Assembly (NCBI GenBank): GCA_025465475.1
Contig: JAODMR010000141.1
Location: 1 to 64,000, forward strand
DNA length: 64,000 nucleotides
Direction of reading: 5' to 3'
Source: Micrococcaceae bacterium
GTDB taxonomy: Bacteria > Actinomycetota > Actinomycetes > Actinomycetales > Micrococcaceae
Below, piece after piece: positions 9,280 to 17,982 of this stretch; the first letter of the stretch is position 1, and each line of letters begins with the position of its first letter. The position numbers and the translations under genes are program-made. The notes beneath the pieces are model-generated. The model saw nothing but the letters and a program-made list of their open reading frames with translations, was not told the origin of the DNA and ran no database searches.

Positions 9280-12078
9280 TTAAGGCCTGTTCTCCTGTTT
9301 CCTCAGTGCAAGTCGCAATTCACTCCGGTGACGAACGCCGAGCTTGTCGAAGATGCGATAGATGTGGCCCTCAACCGTTCTCGTGGACAGGGAGAGTTCC
9401 GTGGCGATGTCGGCGTTGCGTTTGCCCTGTGCCACCAGATCGGCGATCTCCTGTTCCCGCCGGGTCAGCCCCTGTGCTTTCGAGGTTCGTCTGTCCAGCG
9501 TTGCGGGGCCCGGCCCGGCTGCGAGCTGGCGTGCCCGTTGCAGCAGCTCTTCATCCCCGGAGGAGATCGCCAGACGCACCGCTGCTGCCGTGCATTGCTG
9601 CTTAAGGGTGAACGTTCCGCCTGGACCGTCGGCGGTTGCCAGGCGCAGCAGGGTGGCCGCATCACCGGCAAGGCTAGCCGCCGCAAAGGCATGGGCCTGC
9701 GCAGCAACCGGCCCTTCCATGGAGGCGGATAACTGCTCCACCCGTGCCAGATTTTCCACGTCGCCGGCACGCAGGCTAAGCAACCGCAGTTCGAGCTCGA
9801 CCGCAAGCATGCCAGCGTCCTGGGCACGCCCCGCGAGGGAGGCCAGCCGAGCCAGCTCTTTTTGATTTCCAGGATTACGGACAACTGAGGCAGCTGTGGC
9901 GTAGCCGGCACCCAGCAGCTGTAACTGGCCGGCATCCGGTGGCAGGCGCGTGGGCACTGCCGGCTCCTGCCCTGCGCTGCCTGTGAGTGCCGCACAAAGG
10001 GACGCCATGCCGGCCGCAAGCGGTATCAGGCCGCCGACCTGGTGTACGCGGAAGGCGATGAGGGCGCTGGTGAGGCTGTCCGCTGCCTCGTCCCAGCGCC
10101 CGTTGTGCAGTTGCAGCACACCGCGCGCGAAATCCAGGACGCCGCCGAAGTAGACCAGGCTCCGTGGTGAGGTGAGCGCGTAACTCCGCACCGCTTCCTG
10201 GAACTCGTCGAACCTGCCTGCCCGAAGCAGGGCAGTAACGTGCCGCAGCAGCACGAATTCCCAGTAGATCATCAGGGACTCGTTGCCTGCTGTGGTTATT
10301 TCGAGGGCTTCGGAGGTGTAGCTGACAGCGCTTTCGGCCCGGCCGGTGGAGGCGAGGATATCGCCCCGAAGAGCCAAGGCAAGCAGCCTTGATGCGTCGT
10401 CGCCGTCGCCGGTGGAATCCGCAAGGACGCGGTCAACCGCCTCTTCGGCCTCACGGTGCCGTCCGGTCCAGGTCAGTGCCAGTGCATCGATCAGGTCAGC
10501 TCCGCGGCGGGATGAGGTCAGCTGGGCAGTGGTGGCACCCATTGGCCGCCCTGCTTCCTGCAGGCGCCCGTCCTCCGACCGTTCCAAGCGCTCGATGGCA
10601 GTCCGCCATCTGGCGGCCACCGCGGAGAGCCTGCCGGTGGGAAGGCCCTGGTAGAGGACCAGCTGTACTTCCAGCAGGATCGCCATCCGGGCAGTTGCCG
10701 GGTCCGCCGCGCCCTCCGCCGCATTCGCCAGCAGCGCCCTGGCCGCCTCGATTCTGCCCTGGTGGAAGGCCGCCCGGGCTTTCTGCACGTCGGCTGCCAC
10801 CTGCCAGGCGGGGTCGTCGACGGCGGCAGCGGCACGGAGCGCGAAGTCCGCGTCGTAAAGGTTGTTGGCAGTCGTTGCGGCGGCGACCAGCACCGTGGCC
10901 GGGACGACCACGCCACAATCCAATGACCAGCTGACCCGGCGCAGCAAGGCGTCAAAGGCGGGCCGCTCCGTATCCATGGCCGCCATCACCTTTTGCCGCA
11001 GCCGGGCGCTGCGTGCGGCTGGAACCAGCTGCCGTGCCGCCTCTCCATATAAAGGATGGGCCGGGCGCAACAACCGTTCCCGATCGGCTGACACGGTCAG
11101 GAACCGCGCGGAGACGAGGGCGTCGATCTCCTGGTGTAGGCCCAAGCTGAACGCCGCCGAAAGCGGCAGGGGTTCCGCCAGGGCCACGAGTTCAAGGGTT
11201 TCCCGTTCGGCTCGGGACAATGCGGAGAACTGTCCTTGGATGAGGTCGATCAGCTGACCTCCGGCGGGCAGAATGCGTTTCTGCAGCAGCCACACGCCGT
11301 ACCGCTGCACCAGTGCTCCCGTTGCAAGACCGTGGGCCACCAGGGCCTGCAAAAACATCGGATTCCCACCGCTGAGTCGGGCCAGTTCCGCGCTGGTGCT
11401 CAGCAGCACGGGGGCGCCCAAAAGTTGGCGGGCCAGTCGTTCGACGGCGGGCAAATCCAATGGCTGCAGCCGGACCACCTGCAGTTGCCGGCGCTCGGCC
11501 TGCCGCCGGATTGCTGCGGGCAGGTCGGTTATGCTGCGGCTGAGCACAAGCAGGACGATCGTTTTTGAGTCGGCGAGCTGAGCCAGGATCTCCGCGCTTG
11601 CTTCATCCAGAACTTGGGCGTCGTCGACAACGACCAGAACACGGTCATCCGCAGCCCCGGCTCCTGGTGTTGCCTTTGCTTCAAATCCCTGTTCCGTTCC
11701 GGCCGCGGGCACGGAAGCGGGCGCAGTCTCGTCTTCTTCCCCTGGCCCCGTGCGCAACCGCGCGCGCAGGGCCCGCATGATCGCCATGGGCGAGGCGACG
11801 GCCTTGGGTGCCAGCTCGGGCAGCAAGGGGGCAAGCGCCCCGTAAGGGACCCGGGAGAGCGCCGGGCTGCCATGAACATGCAGCGTGCCAAGGTGCGGCA
11901 GTTGCTGCCGCACCGCGATTACGAGCGCGCTTTTGCCTAATCCGGCGCCGGCGACGACCAGGACCCCGGCGTTCTGCTCAGATTGAAGCGCTGCGAGGAT
12001 GTCGGCGAGTGCCTGCTCCGCGGCGACCAACGGGGACCGGGCCGACGGGATCTGGCCGCGCTCAGCACTCACCGTCAT
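9280..12078 (-). CDS. LuxR-type large ATP-binding regulator (LAL/MalT-like)
   Basis: 932 aa. The ATG (12076-12078) is part of an ATGA that also holds the TGA of the upstream regulator, so the two are coupled. P-loop GAGLGKS (residues 44-50), PYGALAPLLPELAP, an Ala/Gly-rich insertion of about 35 residues (near 120-150), Walker B RVLVVVDDAQVLDEA, TPR-like helices through the middle, and a LuxR HTH at about 871-932 (LTRREQEIADLVAQGKRNAD, LSTRTVEGHIYRIFDKLGV). It is the closest of the complete set to the truncated gene at 1-1354, sharing the PYG-LAP segment and the DDAQ Walker B. Unlike that gene it keeps the catalytic-type P-loop Lys. A cytoplasmic transcription regulator is the expected role; the signal is unknown. 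Confidence 0.88.
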   Translation of the reverse strand: MTVSAERGQIPSARSPLVAAEQALADILAALQSEQNAGVLVVAGAGLGKSALVIAVRQQLPHLGTLHVHGSPALSRVPYGALAPLLPELAPKAVASPMAIMRALRARLRTGPGEEDETAPASVPAAGTEQGFEAKATPGAGAADDRVLVVVDDAQVLDEASAEILAQLADSKTIVLLVLSRSITDLPAAIRRQAERRQLQVVRLQPLDLPAVERLARQLLGAPVLLSTSAELARLSGGNPMFLQALVAHGLATGALVQRYGVWLLQKRILPAGGQLIDLIQGQFSALSRAERETLELVALAEPLPLSAAFSLGLHQEIDALVSARFLTVSADRERLLRPAHPLYGEAARQLVPAARSARLRQKVMAAMDTERPAFDALLRRVSWSLDCGVVVPATVLVAAATTANNLYDADFALRAAAAVDDPAWQVAADVQKARAAFHQGRIEAARALLANAAEGAADPATARMAILLEVQLVLYQGLPTGRLSAVAARWRTAIERLERSEDGRLQEAGRPMGATTAQLTSSRRGADLIDALALTWTGRHREAEEAVDRVLADSTGDGDDASRLLALALRGDILASTGRAESAVSYTSEALEITTAGNESLMIYWEFVLLRHVTALLRAGRFDEFQEAVRSYALTSPRSLVYFGGVLDFARGVLQLHNGRWDEAADSLTSALIAFRVHQVGGLIPLAAGMASLCAALTGSAGQEPAVPTRLPPDAGQLQLLGAGYATAASVVRNPGNQKELARLASLAGRAQDAGMLAVELELRLLSLRAGDVENLARVEQLSASMEGPVAAQAHAFAAASLAGDAATLLRLATADGPGGTFTLKQQCTAAAVRLAISSGDEELLQRARQLAAGPGPATLDRRTSKAQGLTRREQEIADLVAQGKRNADIATELSLSTRTVEGHIYRIFDKLGVRHRSELRLALRKQENRP

Positions 12079-14861
12079 TCAAGCACCTGACGCAATTCGG
12101 CACGGCCGGAGACGTGAAGCTTCTCGAAGATCCGCCCCAGATGCCAGTCCACGGTCCGGGGTGAAAGGCTCAGCCGTTGTCCCATACCGGCGCTGCTTTC
12201 CCCGGAAGCAGCAAGCTGCGCCAGCTCAAGCTCGAATTTGCTCAGCTGACTCAACCTCTGGTCGATACTGTGGGCGTGCCGGAGGTGGCGGAAGCTGTCG
12301 TTCTCCATGGTGCGGGCGGTGCGCATGAGGGACCTGTCTCCCACCTTTGCTGCCACCGCGTGCGCCTGCCGCGCCGCCTCATGGGCCAGCAGGATGTTAT
12401 CGAGGAGTTGCGCCGTTCGGGCCGTCCGCAGCAGGGCCTCAGCGTCGTCGCGCAGCAGTCCGGCAGCGAGGTCCGCGAACATGGCGGCACTGCTTCCTGG
12501 AAGGGAGCGGGCGATCTGCTCCAGCTGTGTGGCGGCTGTCGCGTTGCCGAGGCGTGCCGCCGGAGCCAAGCAGGCCATCGCAACAGCGGCGGCGCTGCGC
12601 TCCTTTGCCTGCTCAGCCAGCAGGCACAGCTGATCGGCTGCCTCCTCAGGGGTGGGCACAATAAAGCCATTACCGGCAGGGACTGGCACGGCCGGCTCGG
12701 CTCCGGACGGAAGCGGCCCGTCGTCGGGCTTCATGCCGGCAAGAATGGCTGCAGCGGCAGCGTGAAAGTATTGCGCCAACTGCTGCGCTTGCCAGGATGG
12801 TCGCTGCTGGAACTCCCGGGACTGAACGAGGTAGCGGGCTGCCCTTTCCCTGTTGCCTTGCAGGGCATAGGCGTAACCGGTCACCGCTGTCGCAAGAGGC
12901 AGGACGTCGTCCGTGTCGCGGACGGTGAGTTGGCTGAGGGCTGGCAGAAGCGACTCCATAGCAACGTCGGAACGGCCGGCGGCCGCGTGCAGCAGCCCAG
13001 TGGCCAGCTCCCCCCCGGAGCCCCGCTGGTGCCGCACCCGGGCGGTGTCCTGGTCCTCGCCCACCAGCCGACGACAAACGGCCAGGTCGCCCACCAGGAA
13101 GTATCCCTGGAAGATGCGCTGATAGGCGTCAGCGCGGGCCGGGGCCGGCAGCTGGTTCTCCCGCAGGACCACCATCAGCCGTTGCGCCAACTCCTCCATC
13201 TGCGGCTGTTGACCCGTCGCTGCGTACACCTCGCACAGCAACGCCCCGGCCCGGACCCGCAGCTCCGCCGCTCTGTCATGATCTTCGAAAAGGGCCAGAA
13301 CGTCTGATGGGACATCCCTGTACCTGCCTTCGTAGGCAGCCAGTTCAGAGCGTGCCATCAAGATCTCTGCGCGCAACTCATCGCCGGCGGAAGTGGGAAA
13401 GGCAGAGTGCGGCTCCTCAAGGACAACGCGCTCCAGGTCCGTCAGCACTTGCCCTGCTTCAGCGTGCCGATGCCAGGACGTGCGCAGGACCGAGCTGTGC
13501 AGCAGTTTGAGGCTTATCCAGCCCACTGCCTCACCGGGGTCCTCCGGCGGTGGCACGGCATCGAGCAGTTTGAGGGCCCGGTCGTGCTGGCCCGCGCTGA
13601 TGAGCGCTGTCACTTCGGCCGACACAGCGTCGGGGCTGCGCTGGATCTCCGGAACGGCGTCGAGATAGCGCAGTGCCGACACTGAATCACCCGCCGCATT
13701 GGCCAACCGTGCGGCGCGGAGCGCAAGCTGCGGTTCCAACACCGCTCCACAGTCCAAAGTCCACGAGGCATATCCGACCAGGCTGGCCGGTGGCCATTGA
13801 TCCTGGCCTATCAGGGCCGACACCTCCTCCCACAGCTCACGGCTACGACCGAAGGGGACATGGCTGGCCACCACCACTGCGGTCAGGCCATGACTGATCC
13901 GGACCAGGGGAACCTGCCCCGCGACGATCTGTACAGCCCCCCGCTCTTCCAACCGGTCGACGGTATCCGGCTGGACCAGGCGCAGCGCCACCGCCAACGG
14001 CAACTCGATGACGAATGACAGGATTTCCATCAGCTTCCGGTGCTCCGAGGGGAGCCGGTGGAGCCGTGAGGTCATGACGTCAACGAGCTCGCCCGAGTGG
14101 ACCAGGGGCTCCGCCAGCACCCAGATCCCGTCCTGCTGCACCAGCGATCCGGCGTCCGTTTGTTCCCTGCACATGAGAATCAGGAAGTAGGGGTTTCCGG
14201 CTGTCTCCTGCCAGAGGGCCCGCGCGGCACGAACGGACACCCGGCCACCCAAATGGGCGGCCAGGAGTTCCCGTGCTTCCTCCAGCAACAGCGGCCCAAG
14301 GTCAATGCGCTGCAGGCTGCCGTCGGTCCACAGGCGGAGGATTTCGTCACCGGAACGCAAAACGTCGGTTGTGGTGACCACCAGGGTGACGGCGTTTTGG
14401 CGGCTGAGCTGGGACGTGGCCATCACGGCGAGCTGGTCGAGTTCCTCCGCGTTGTCAACCCACAGAACCACCCTGCGCCCCTGCGCCCGCTTGGCGATCA
14501 GTGCGGCGAGGCCCTGCAGCACCAGCATCGGATTTGCGTACACCTCGTCCGGAAGGTCGCTGAGCAACCAGGCGTAGGCGCCGTAGGGCGTCTTGGCGGA
14601 CACGGTGCTGCCGCGGACGGTGAGGACCAGGACCTCTTCGGCGAGCGAAGCGAGGGCTTGCTGCACCAGTGCGGACTTGCCGATCCCATTCGGCCCGACG
14701 ATGAGTGCTCCCCCGGCGCTGCCGCTGATGGCGTCCTGTACCGCGCGCAGGGCATCCGCCCTGCCAATCCACGGTGTTGCGGGCAGCTCGCCTGCTGACC
14801 GGTCCGGATGATGAGCCCGTGCGGCTCTGACGGAGAAGGCTCTTCCATCCGCCGTTGTCAT
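12075..14861 (-). CDS. LuxR-type large ATP-binding regulator (LAL/MalT-like)
   Basis: 928 aa. ATG at 14859-14861 with GGGGGATCC directly upstream. P-loop GPNGIGKS (residues 56-63), Walker B RVVLWVDNAEELDQL, winged-helix and TPR-like helical middle, and a C-terminal HTH at about 873-928 (LSKFELELAQLAASGESSAG, LSPRTVDWHLGRIFEKLHVS). The HTH is of LuxR type, with DWHL where the others have EGHL/EGHI. It is first in a two-gene unit with the 9280-12078 gene (ATGA overlap) and the first regulator of the array after the housekeeping gene pth (about 170 bp away). The family is known to couple ATP binding with inducer sensing; no target is inferable here. Confidence 0.88.
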   Translation of the reverse strand: MTTADGRAFSVRAARAHHPDRSAGELPATPWIGRADALRAVQDAISGSAGGALIVGPNGIGKSALVQQALASLAEEVLVLTVRGSTVSAKTPYGAYAWLLSDLPDEVYANPMLVLQGLAALIAKRAQGRRVVLWVDNAEELDQLAVMATSQLSRQNAVTLVVTTTDVLRSGDEILRLWTDGSLQRIDLGPLLLEEARELLAAHLGGRVSVRAARALWQETAGNPYFLILMCREQTDAGSLVQQDGIWVLAEPLVHSGELVDVMTSRLHRLPSEHRKLMEILSFVIELPLAVALRLVQPDTVDRLEERGAVQIVAGQVPLVRISHGLTAVVVASHVPFGRSRELWEEVSALIGQDQWPPASLVGYASWTLDCGAVLEPQLALRAARLANAAGDSVSALRYLDAVPEIQRSPDAVSAEVTALISAGQHDRALKLLDAVPPPEDPGEAVGWISLKLLHSSVLRTSWHRHAEAGQVLTDLERVVLEEPHSAFPTSAGDELRAEILMARSELAAYEGRYRDVPSDVLALFEDHDRAAELRVRAGALLCEVYAATGQQPQMEELAQRLMVVLRENQLPAPARADAYQRIFQGYFLVGDLAVCRRLVGEDQDTARVRHQRGSGGELATGLLHAAAGRSDVAMESLLPALSQLTVRDTDDVLPLATAVTGYAYALQGNRERAARYLVQSREFQQRPSWQAQQLAQYFHAAAAAILAGMKPDDGPLPSGAEPAVPVPAGNGFIVPTPEEAADQLCLLAEQAKERSAAAVAMACLAPAARLGNATAATQLEQIARSLPGSSAAMFADLAAGLLRDDAEALLRTARTAQLLDNILLAHEAARQAHAVAAKVGDRSLMRTARTMENDSFRHLRHAHSIDQRLSQLSKFELELAQLAASGESSAGMGQRLSLSPRTVDWHLGRIFEKLHVSGRAELRQVLE

Positions 14862-15034
14862 GGATCCCCCAATACTGCAAAAAGCCCCGGATGCCTTGCG
14901 GCATCATCCCATGACGGTTCGGAGCTCCTTCGCAGCACGGCCGTTGCCGGCAGTGAATCGCAAAGACGTCCCGGCACCGTCCTTGTCCTGCACGTTACGC
15001 CGGGCCCTGCCGCGAGGCAAGGTTGTTTCGTTTC

Positions 15035-15613
15035 TTAGCGACCGTGGAACTTTTGCTGGGCGTCAAGCAGGCCGGAAACAACCAGCATCTCGGCAGCGTC
15101 GGCAGCTTCGTCAATGAGGAACGGCAGCTCCTTGGACTCCGTGGCCGTGAAGTCCTTGAGCACATGGGTGGCGGCATCCGACCGACCGGGAGGGCGGCCG
15201 ACGCCGATGCGGACCCGGTGATAGTCCTTGGTGCCCAGGGTGGCGGAGATGTCGCGCAGGCCATTGTGTCCGCCCTCGCCACCGCCAAGTTTGAGCCGGA
15301 CCGTGTTGAAGGGAATGTCGATTTCGTCGTGAACGGCAAGGACCCGCTCCGGCGGAACATCAAAGAAGCGGGCCAGGGCCGCCGTCGGACCCCCCGAGGT
15401 ATTCATGTAGGTCGCCGGCTTGGCCAGGACCAGCTTGGGGCCGCCGATCGACAGGCGGCCTTCGGCCACCAGGGCCCGCGCCTTGTGGCTGCGGAAGCCG
15501 GTACCGAGGCGACGGGCCAACTCCTCAACGACCATGTAGCCAATATTGTGCCGGTTACGCGAATAGTCGGGCCCGGGATTTCCGAGCCCGACTATTAGCC
15601 AGGTGTTACTCAT
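15035..15613 (-). CDS. pth: Peptidyl-tRNA hydrolase
   Basis: 192 aa from ATG 15611-15613 ([17 protein letters not shown]); an ATG three codons upstream (15622) is equally possible. It hydrolyses peptidyl-tRNA released from stalled ribosomes and so recycles tRNA. The family signatures are present: GLGNPG, NRHNIGY with the catalytic His, and [10 protein letters not shown] with the acidic partner. Length is normal for bacterial Pth. It is the last gene of the prs-rplY-pth group, 65 bp after rplY on the same strand; rplY-pth adjacency is common in bacteria. Housekeeping and very likely essential. Confidence 0.96.
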   Translation of the reverse strand: MSNTWLIVGLGNPGPDYSRNRHNIGYMVVEELARRLGTGFRSHKARALVAEGRLSIGGPKLVLAKPATYMNTSGGPTAALARFFDVPPERVLAVHDEIDIPFNTVRLKLGGGEGGHNGLRDISATLGTKDYHRVRIGVGRPPGRSDAATHVLKDFTATESKELPFLIDEAADAAEMLVVSGLLDAQQKFHGR

Positions 15614-15626
15614 GTTGTGCATTCTA

Positions 15627-15657
15627 TCCCGGCAGGAGGATCGCTTCCGCGCCGGGA
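15627..15657. other. Stem-loop between rplY and pth
   Basis: Perfect 7-bp arms TCCCGGC (15627-15633) and GCCGGGA (15651-15657) around 17 bases. On the minus strand the hairpin ends just before the pth start codons, so it could attenuate readthrough from rplY or mask pth translation initiation. There is no U-tract, so a classic terminator is not supported. Confidence 0.3.
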
Positions 15658-15678
15658 GAGGTTGCTGCGCCCGCGAAA

Positions 15679-16278
15679 TCAGGCGTTGTCGGCGGTCTCC
15701 GAAACGACGTCGCCGCTGACGGCTGAATCGCCCAGGTCCTGCTCTTCGGGTGCGGAGATGTTGACGATCATCGTCTCGGCATCGGTCAGCAGTGCTGAGC
15801 CCTGCGGCAGGACCAAATCGGAAGCGTGCACGTGCTGGCCCGCCTCGCGACCCTCGACGCTGAACTCGACGCTCTCCGGAATGTGGGTGGCTTCAGCCTC
15901 AAGGCTGATGGTGTTCGCCTCGAGGTTGGCAACGGCACCGGAGGCAACTTCACCGGTGAGGATGACGGGCACGTCGACAGTGACCTTTTCGCCGCGGCGG
16001 ACGGTCAGCAGGTCGATGTGCTCGATGATCTGCAGCAGCGGGTCGCGCTGAATGTCCTTGATCAGGGCCAGGTGCTCTTCGCCCTGGATGTCCAGGGTCA
16101 GCAGGGCATTGGCGTTGCGGGCGGCGCGGGTGGTGGCCCGCTCCGGGAGGGCAACGTGGATCGGCTCGGCACCATGCCCGTAGATGACGGCGGGGATGAG
16201 GCTGGCGCGACGAGCGCGGCGGGCCGAGCCCTTGCCGAACTCGGTGCGGATTTCTGCGGCAAGCTTCTGCTCAGACAT
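15679..16278 (-). CDS. rplY: Ribosomal protein bL25 (long, CTC/TL5-type)
   Basis: 199 aa from ATG 16276-16278 ([20 protein letters not shown]) with AAGGAGAAG five bases upstream; an in-frame start at 16344 lacks a ribosome-binding site. The N-terminal 5S-rRNA-binding L25 domain ([20 protein letters not shown]) is followed by the C-terminal beta-rich domain ([18 protein letters not shown]) of the CTC form, and an acidic tail. It binds 5S rRNA in the large subunit, and the long form is linked to stress resistance in some Gram-positives. A perfect 7-bp hairpin at 16303-16320 sits just upstream of the ribosome-binding site. About 720 bp of repeats separate it from prs, so it probably has its own promoter. 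Confidence 0.95.
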   Translation of the reverse strand: MSEQKLAAEIRTEFGKGSARRARRASLIPAVIYGHGAEPIHVALPERATTRAARNANALLTLDIQGEEHLALIKDIQRDPLLQIIEHIDLLTVRRGEKVTVDVPVILTGEVASGAVANLEANTISLEAEATHIPESVEFSVEGREAGQHVHASDLVLPQGSALLTDAETMIVNISAPEEQDLGDSAVSGDVVSETADNA

Positions 16279-16302
16279 GTACTTCTCCTTCGGAATGTGG
16301 GT

Positions 16303-16320
16303 GCAAACGAAAACGTTTGC
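16303..16320 (-). promoter_or_regulatory. Perfect hairpin/dyad upstream of rplY
   Basis: GCAAACG (16303-16309), AAAA, CGTTTGC (16314-16320). It is an exact 7-bp inverted repeat, AT-richer than its surroundings, 25 bp upstream of the rplY start. As RNA it would be a short 5'-leader hairpin; as DNA it resembles a small operator. Either would affect rplY. Confidence 0.45.
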
Positions 16321-16499
16321 CAGCAAGGACGGCGGTCTGGTCACTGGCCATCACGCGGCACGCGAAGGAGTTTCAGACCCAGTCGATAACGGAGTCGGGC
16401 TGGCCGGCGCGGCTTCGGATACTTCCCGGGCCGCGTACGCCTGCACTGCTCCCTCGCCAAGGTAACCGGACAAGTCTACCAGCCCCGCCGGTCCAGCCC

Positions 16500-16975
16500 G
16501 TCTGTGGTCGACCCCCGCGGGTCGGGCCTGTCGAGACCCCGCGGGTCGAGCCTGTCGAGACCCGGCCGCCGTCGGATCCTGATCTCGACAAGCTCGATCA
16601 CGAGCGCGGTGGTCGGGCCTGTCGAGACCCCCGGTGGTGTCGAGACCCTCGGTGGTCGGATCCTGATCTCGACAAGCTCGATCAACGAGCGCGGTGGTCG
16701 AGCCTGTCGAGACCCCGCTGGTCGAGCCTGTCGAGACCCGGCCGCCGTCGAGTCCTGATCTCGACAAGCTCGATCAACGATCGCCGTGGTCGAGCCTGTC
16801 GAGACCCCGCTGGTCGAGCCTGTCGAGACCCCGCCGCCGTCGGATCCTGATCTCGACAGGCTCGATCAACGAACCGAGACCCCGCCGCCGTCGAATCATG
16901 ATCTCGACAGGCTCGATCAACGACAAGCTCGATCAGCGACAGGCTCGATCAACGGTCCGACGGGCTCGATCGACG
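16500..16975. repeat. Array of GCCTGTCGAGACCC / TCTCGACAAGCTCGATCA repeats
   Basis: This 480-bp non-coding stretch is built from two units in opposite sense: about seven copies of GCCTGTCGAGACCC (for example near 16528, 16550, 16618, 16701, 16725, 16793, 16817) and about seven copies of GATCTCGACAAGCTCGATCA or its variant with AGG (for example near 16581, 16674, 16757, 16849, 16900, 16922, 16938). The units are near reverse complements, so neighbouring copies can pair as long hairpins. This resembles a REP/BIME-type palindromic cluster. It fills the gap between prs and rplY. Related units recur at 57871-57992. No spacer regularity, so it is not CRISPR. Confidence 0.85.
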
Positions 16976-16999
16976 ATGGGCTCCATGAACGAGGGAGAG

Positions 17000-17980
17000 T
17001 TAGGCCTGGCCGTCGAAGAGGGAGGTGACGGAGCCGTCGTCGAACACTTCGCGGATGGCGCGGGCGATCAACGGCGCGATGGAAAGCACTGTCAGCTCCG
17101 GGAACCGCTTCTCCGCCGGGATGGGCAGCGTGTTGGTGACGACCACCTCGCGGGCCCCGCTCTCGGACAGCCGGCGGGCGGCCGGGTCGGAGAACACGGC
17201 GTGCGTGGCGGCGATGATAACGTCCTTGGCGCCGGCGTTCTTGAGCACCTGGACCGCGCCGGAGATGGTTCCGCCCGTGTCGATCATGTCGTCGATCAGC
17301 AGGCAGGTCCGTCCCTCGATCTGCCCGACGACGGTCTTGGAGACCGCCTGGTTGGGCACCGTCAGGTCGCGGCTCTTGTGCACGAAGGCCAGAGGGGCGC
17401 CACCGAGGCGTTCGGCCCACTGCTCAGCCACCCGGACACGACCGGTGTCGGGCGAAACAACAGTGATGTTCTCGGCGTCCACCCGGGTACGGATGTAGTC
17501 GGCGAGCAACGGAATGGCCATCAGGTGGTCGACCGGGCCGTCGAAGAAGCCCTGGATCTGGGAGGTGTGCAGGTCAACGCTCATGATCCGGTCGGCGCCG
17601 GCGGTCTTGTACAGGTCGGCGACCAGGCGTGCCGAGATCGGCTCACGGCCGCGGCCCTTCTTGTCCTGCCGGGCGTACGGGTAGAACGGCGAAACCACTG
17701 TGATGCGCTTGGCGGAGGCCCGCTTCAACGAGTCGATCATGATCAGCTGTTCCATCAGCCAGTTGTTCAACGGGGCGGGATGGGCCTGGATCACGAACGC
17801 GTCGGTGCCGCGGACGCTTTCCGCCGGGCGGACGTAGATCTCGCCGTTCGCGAAGTCGTAGGCGTTGACCGGCAGCAGCTCGGTGCCCAAAACCCTGGCG
17901 ATTTCCTGCGCCAGTTCCGGGTGCGCCCTGCCGGCGGCGAGCACCATCTTTTTCTCGCCGTGCGCCGTGATTTCGCTCAT
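17000..17980 (-). CDS. prs: Ribose-phosphate pyrophosphokinase
   Basis: 326 aa from ATG 17978-17980 (MSEITAHGEKKMVLAAGR) with AGAGGGC upstream; longer in-frame starts would run into glmU. It makes PRPP from ribose-5-phosphate and ATP for purine, pyrimidine, His, Trp and NAD synthesis. Signatures: FANGEIYVRPAESVRGTDAF, PYARQDKK, DLHTSQIQGFF (metal and PRPP region) and the PRPP loop LLIDDMIDTGGTI. Length is normal. The glmU stop lies 2 bp upstream, so glmU and prs are co-transcribed, as in many actinobacteria. The REP-like array begins just downstream of the stop. It feeds purK/purE found at 52.9-54.8 kb. Confidence 0.97.
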   Translation of the reverse strand: MSEITAHGEKKMVLAAGRAHPELAQEIARVLGTELLPVNAYDFANGEIYVRPAESVRGTDAFVIQAHPAPLNNWLMEQLIMIDSLKRASAKRITVVSPFYPYARQDKKGRGREPISARLVADLYKTAGADRIMSVDLHTSQIQGFFDGPVDHLMAIPLLADYIRTRVDAENITVVSPDTGRVRVAEQWAERLGGAPLAFVHKSRDLTVPNQAVSKTVVGQIEGRTCLLIDDMIDTGGTISGAVQVLKNAGAKDVIIAATHAVFSDPAARRLSESGAREVVVTNTLPIPAEKRFPELTVLSIAPLIARAIREVFDDGSVTSLFDGQA

Positions 17981-17982
17981 GA

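Noticed and set aside
16500-16975. CRISPR array
   Set aside because: Units alternate in orientation and spacing is irregular, without unique spacers or cas genes.
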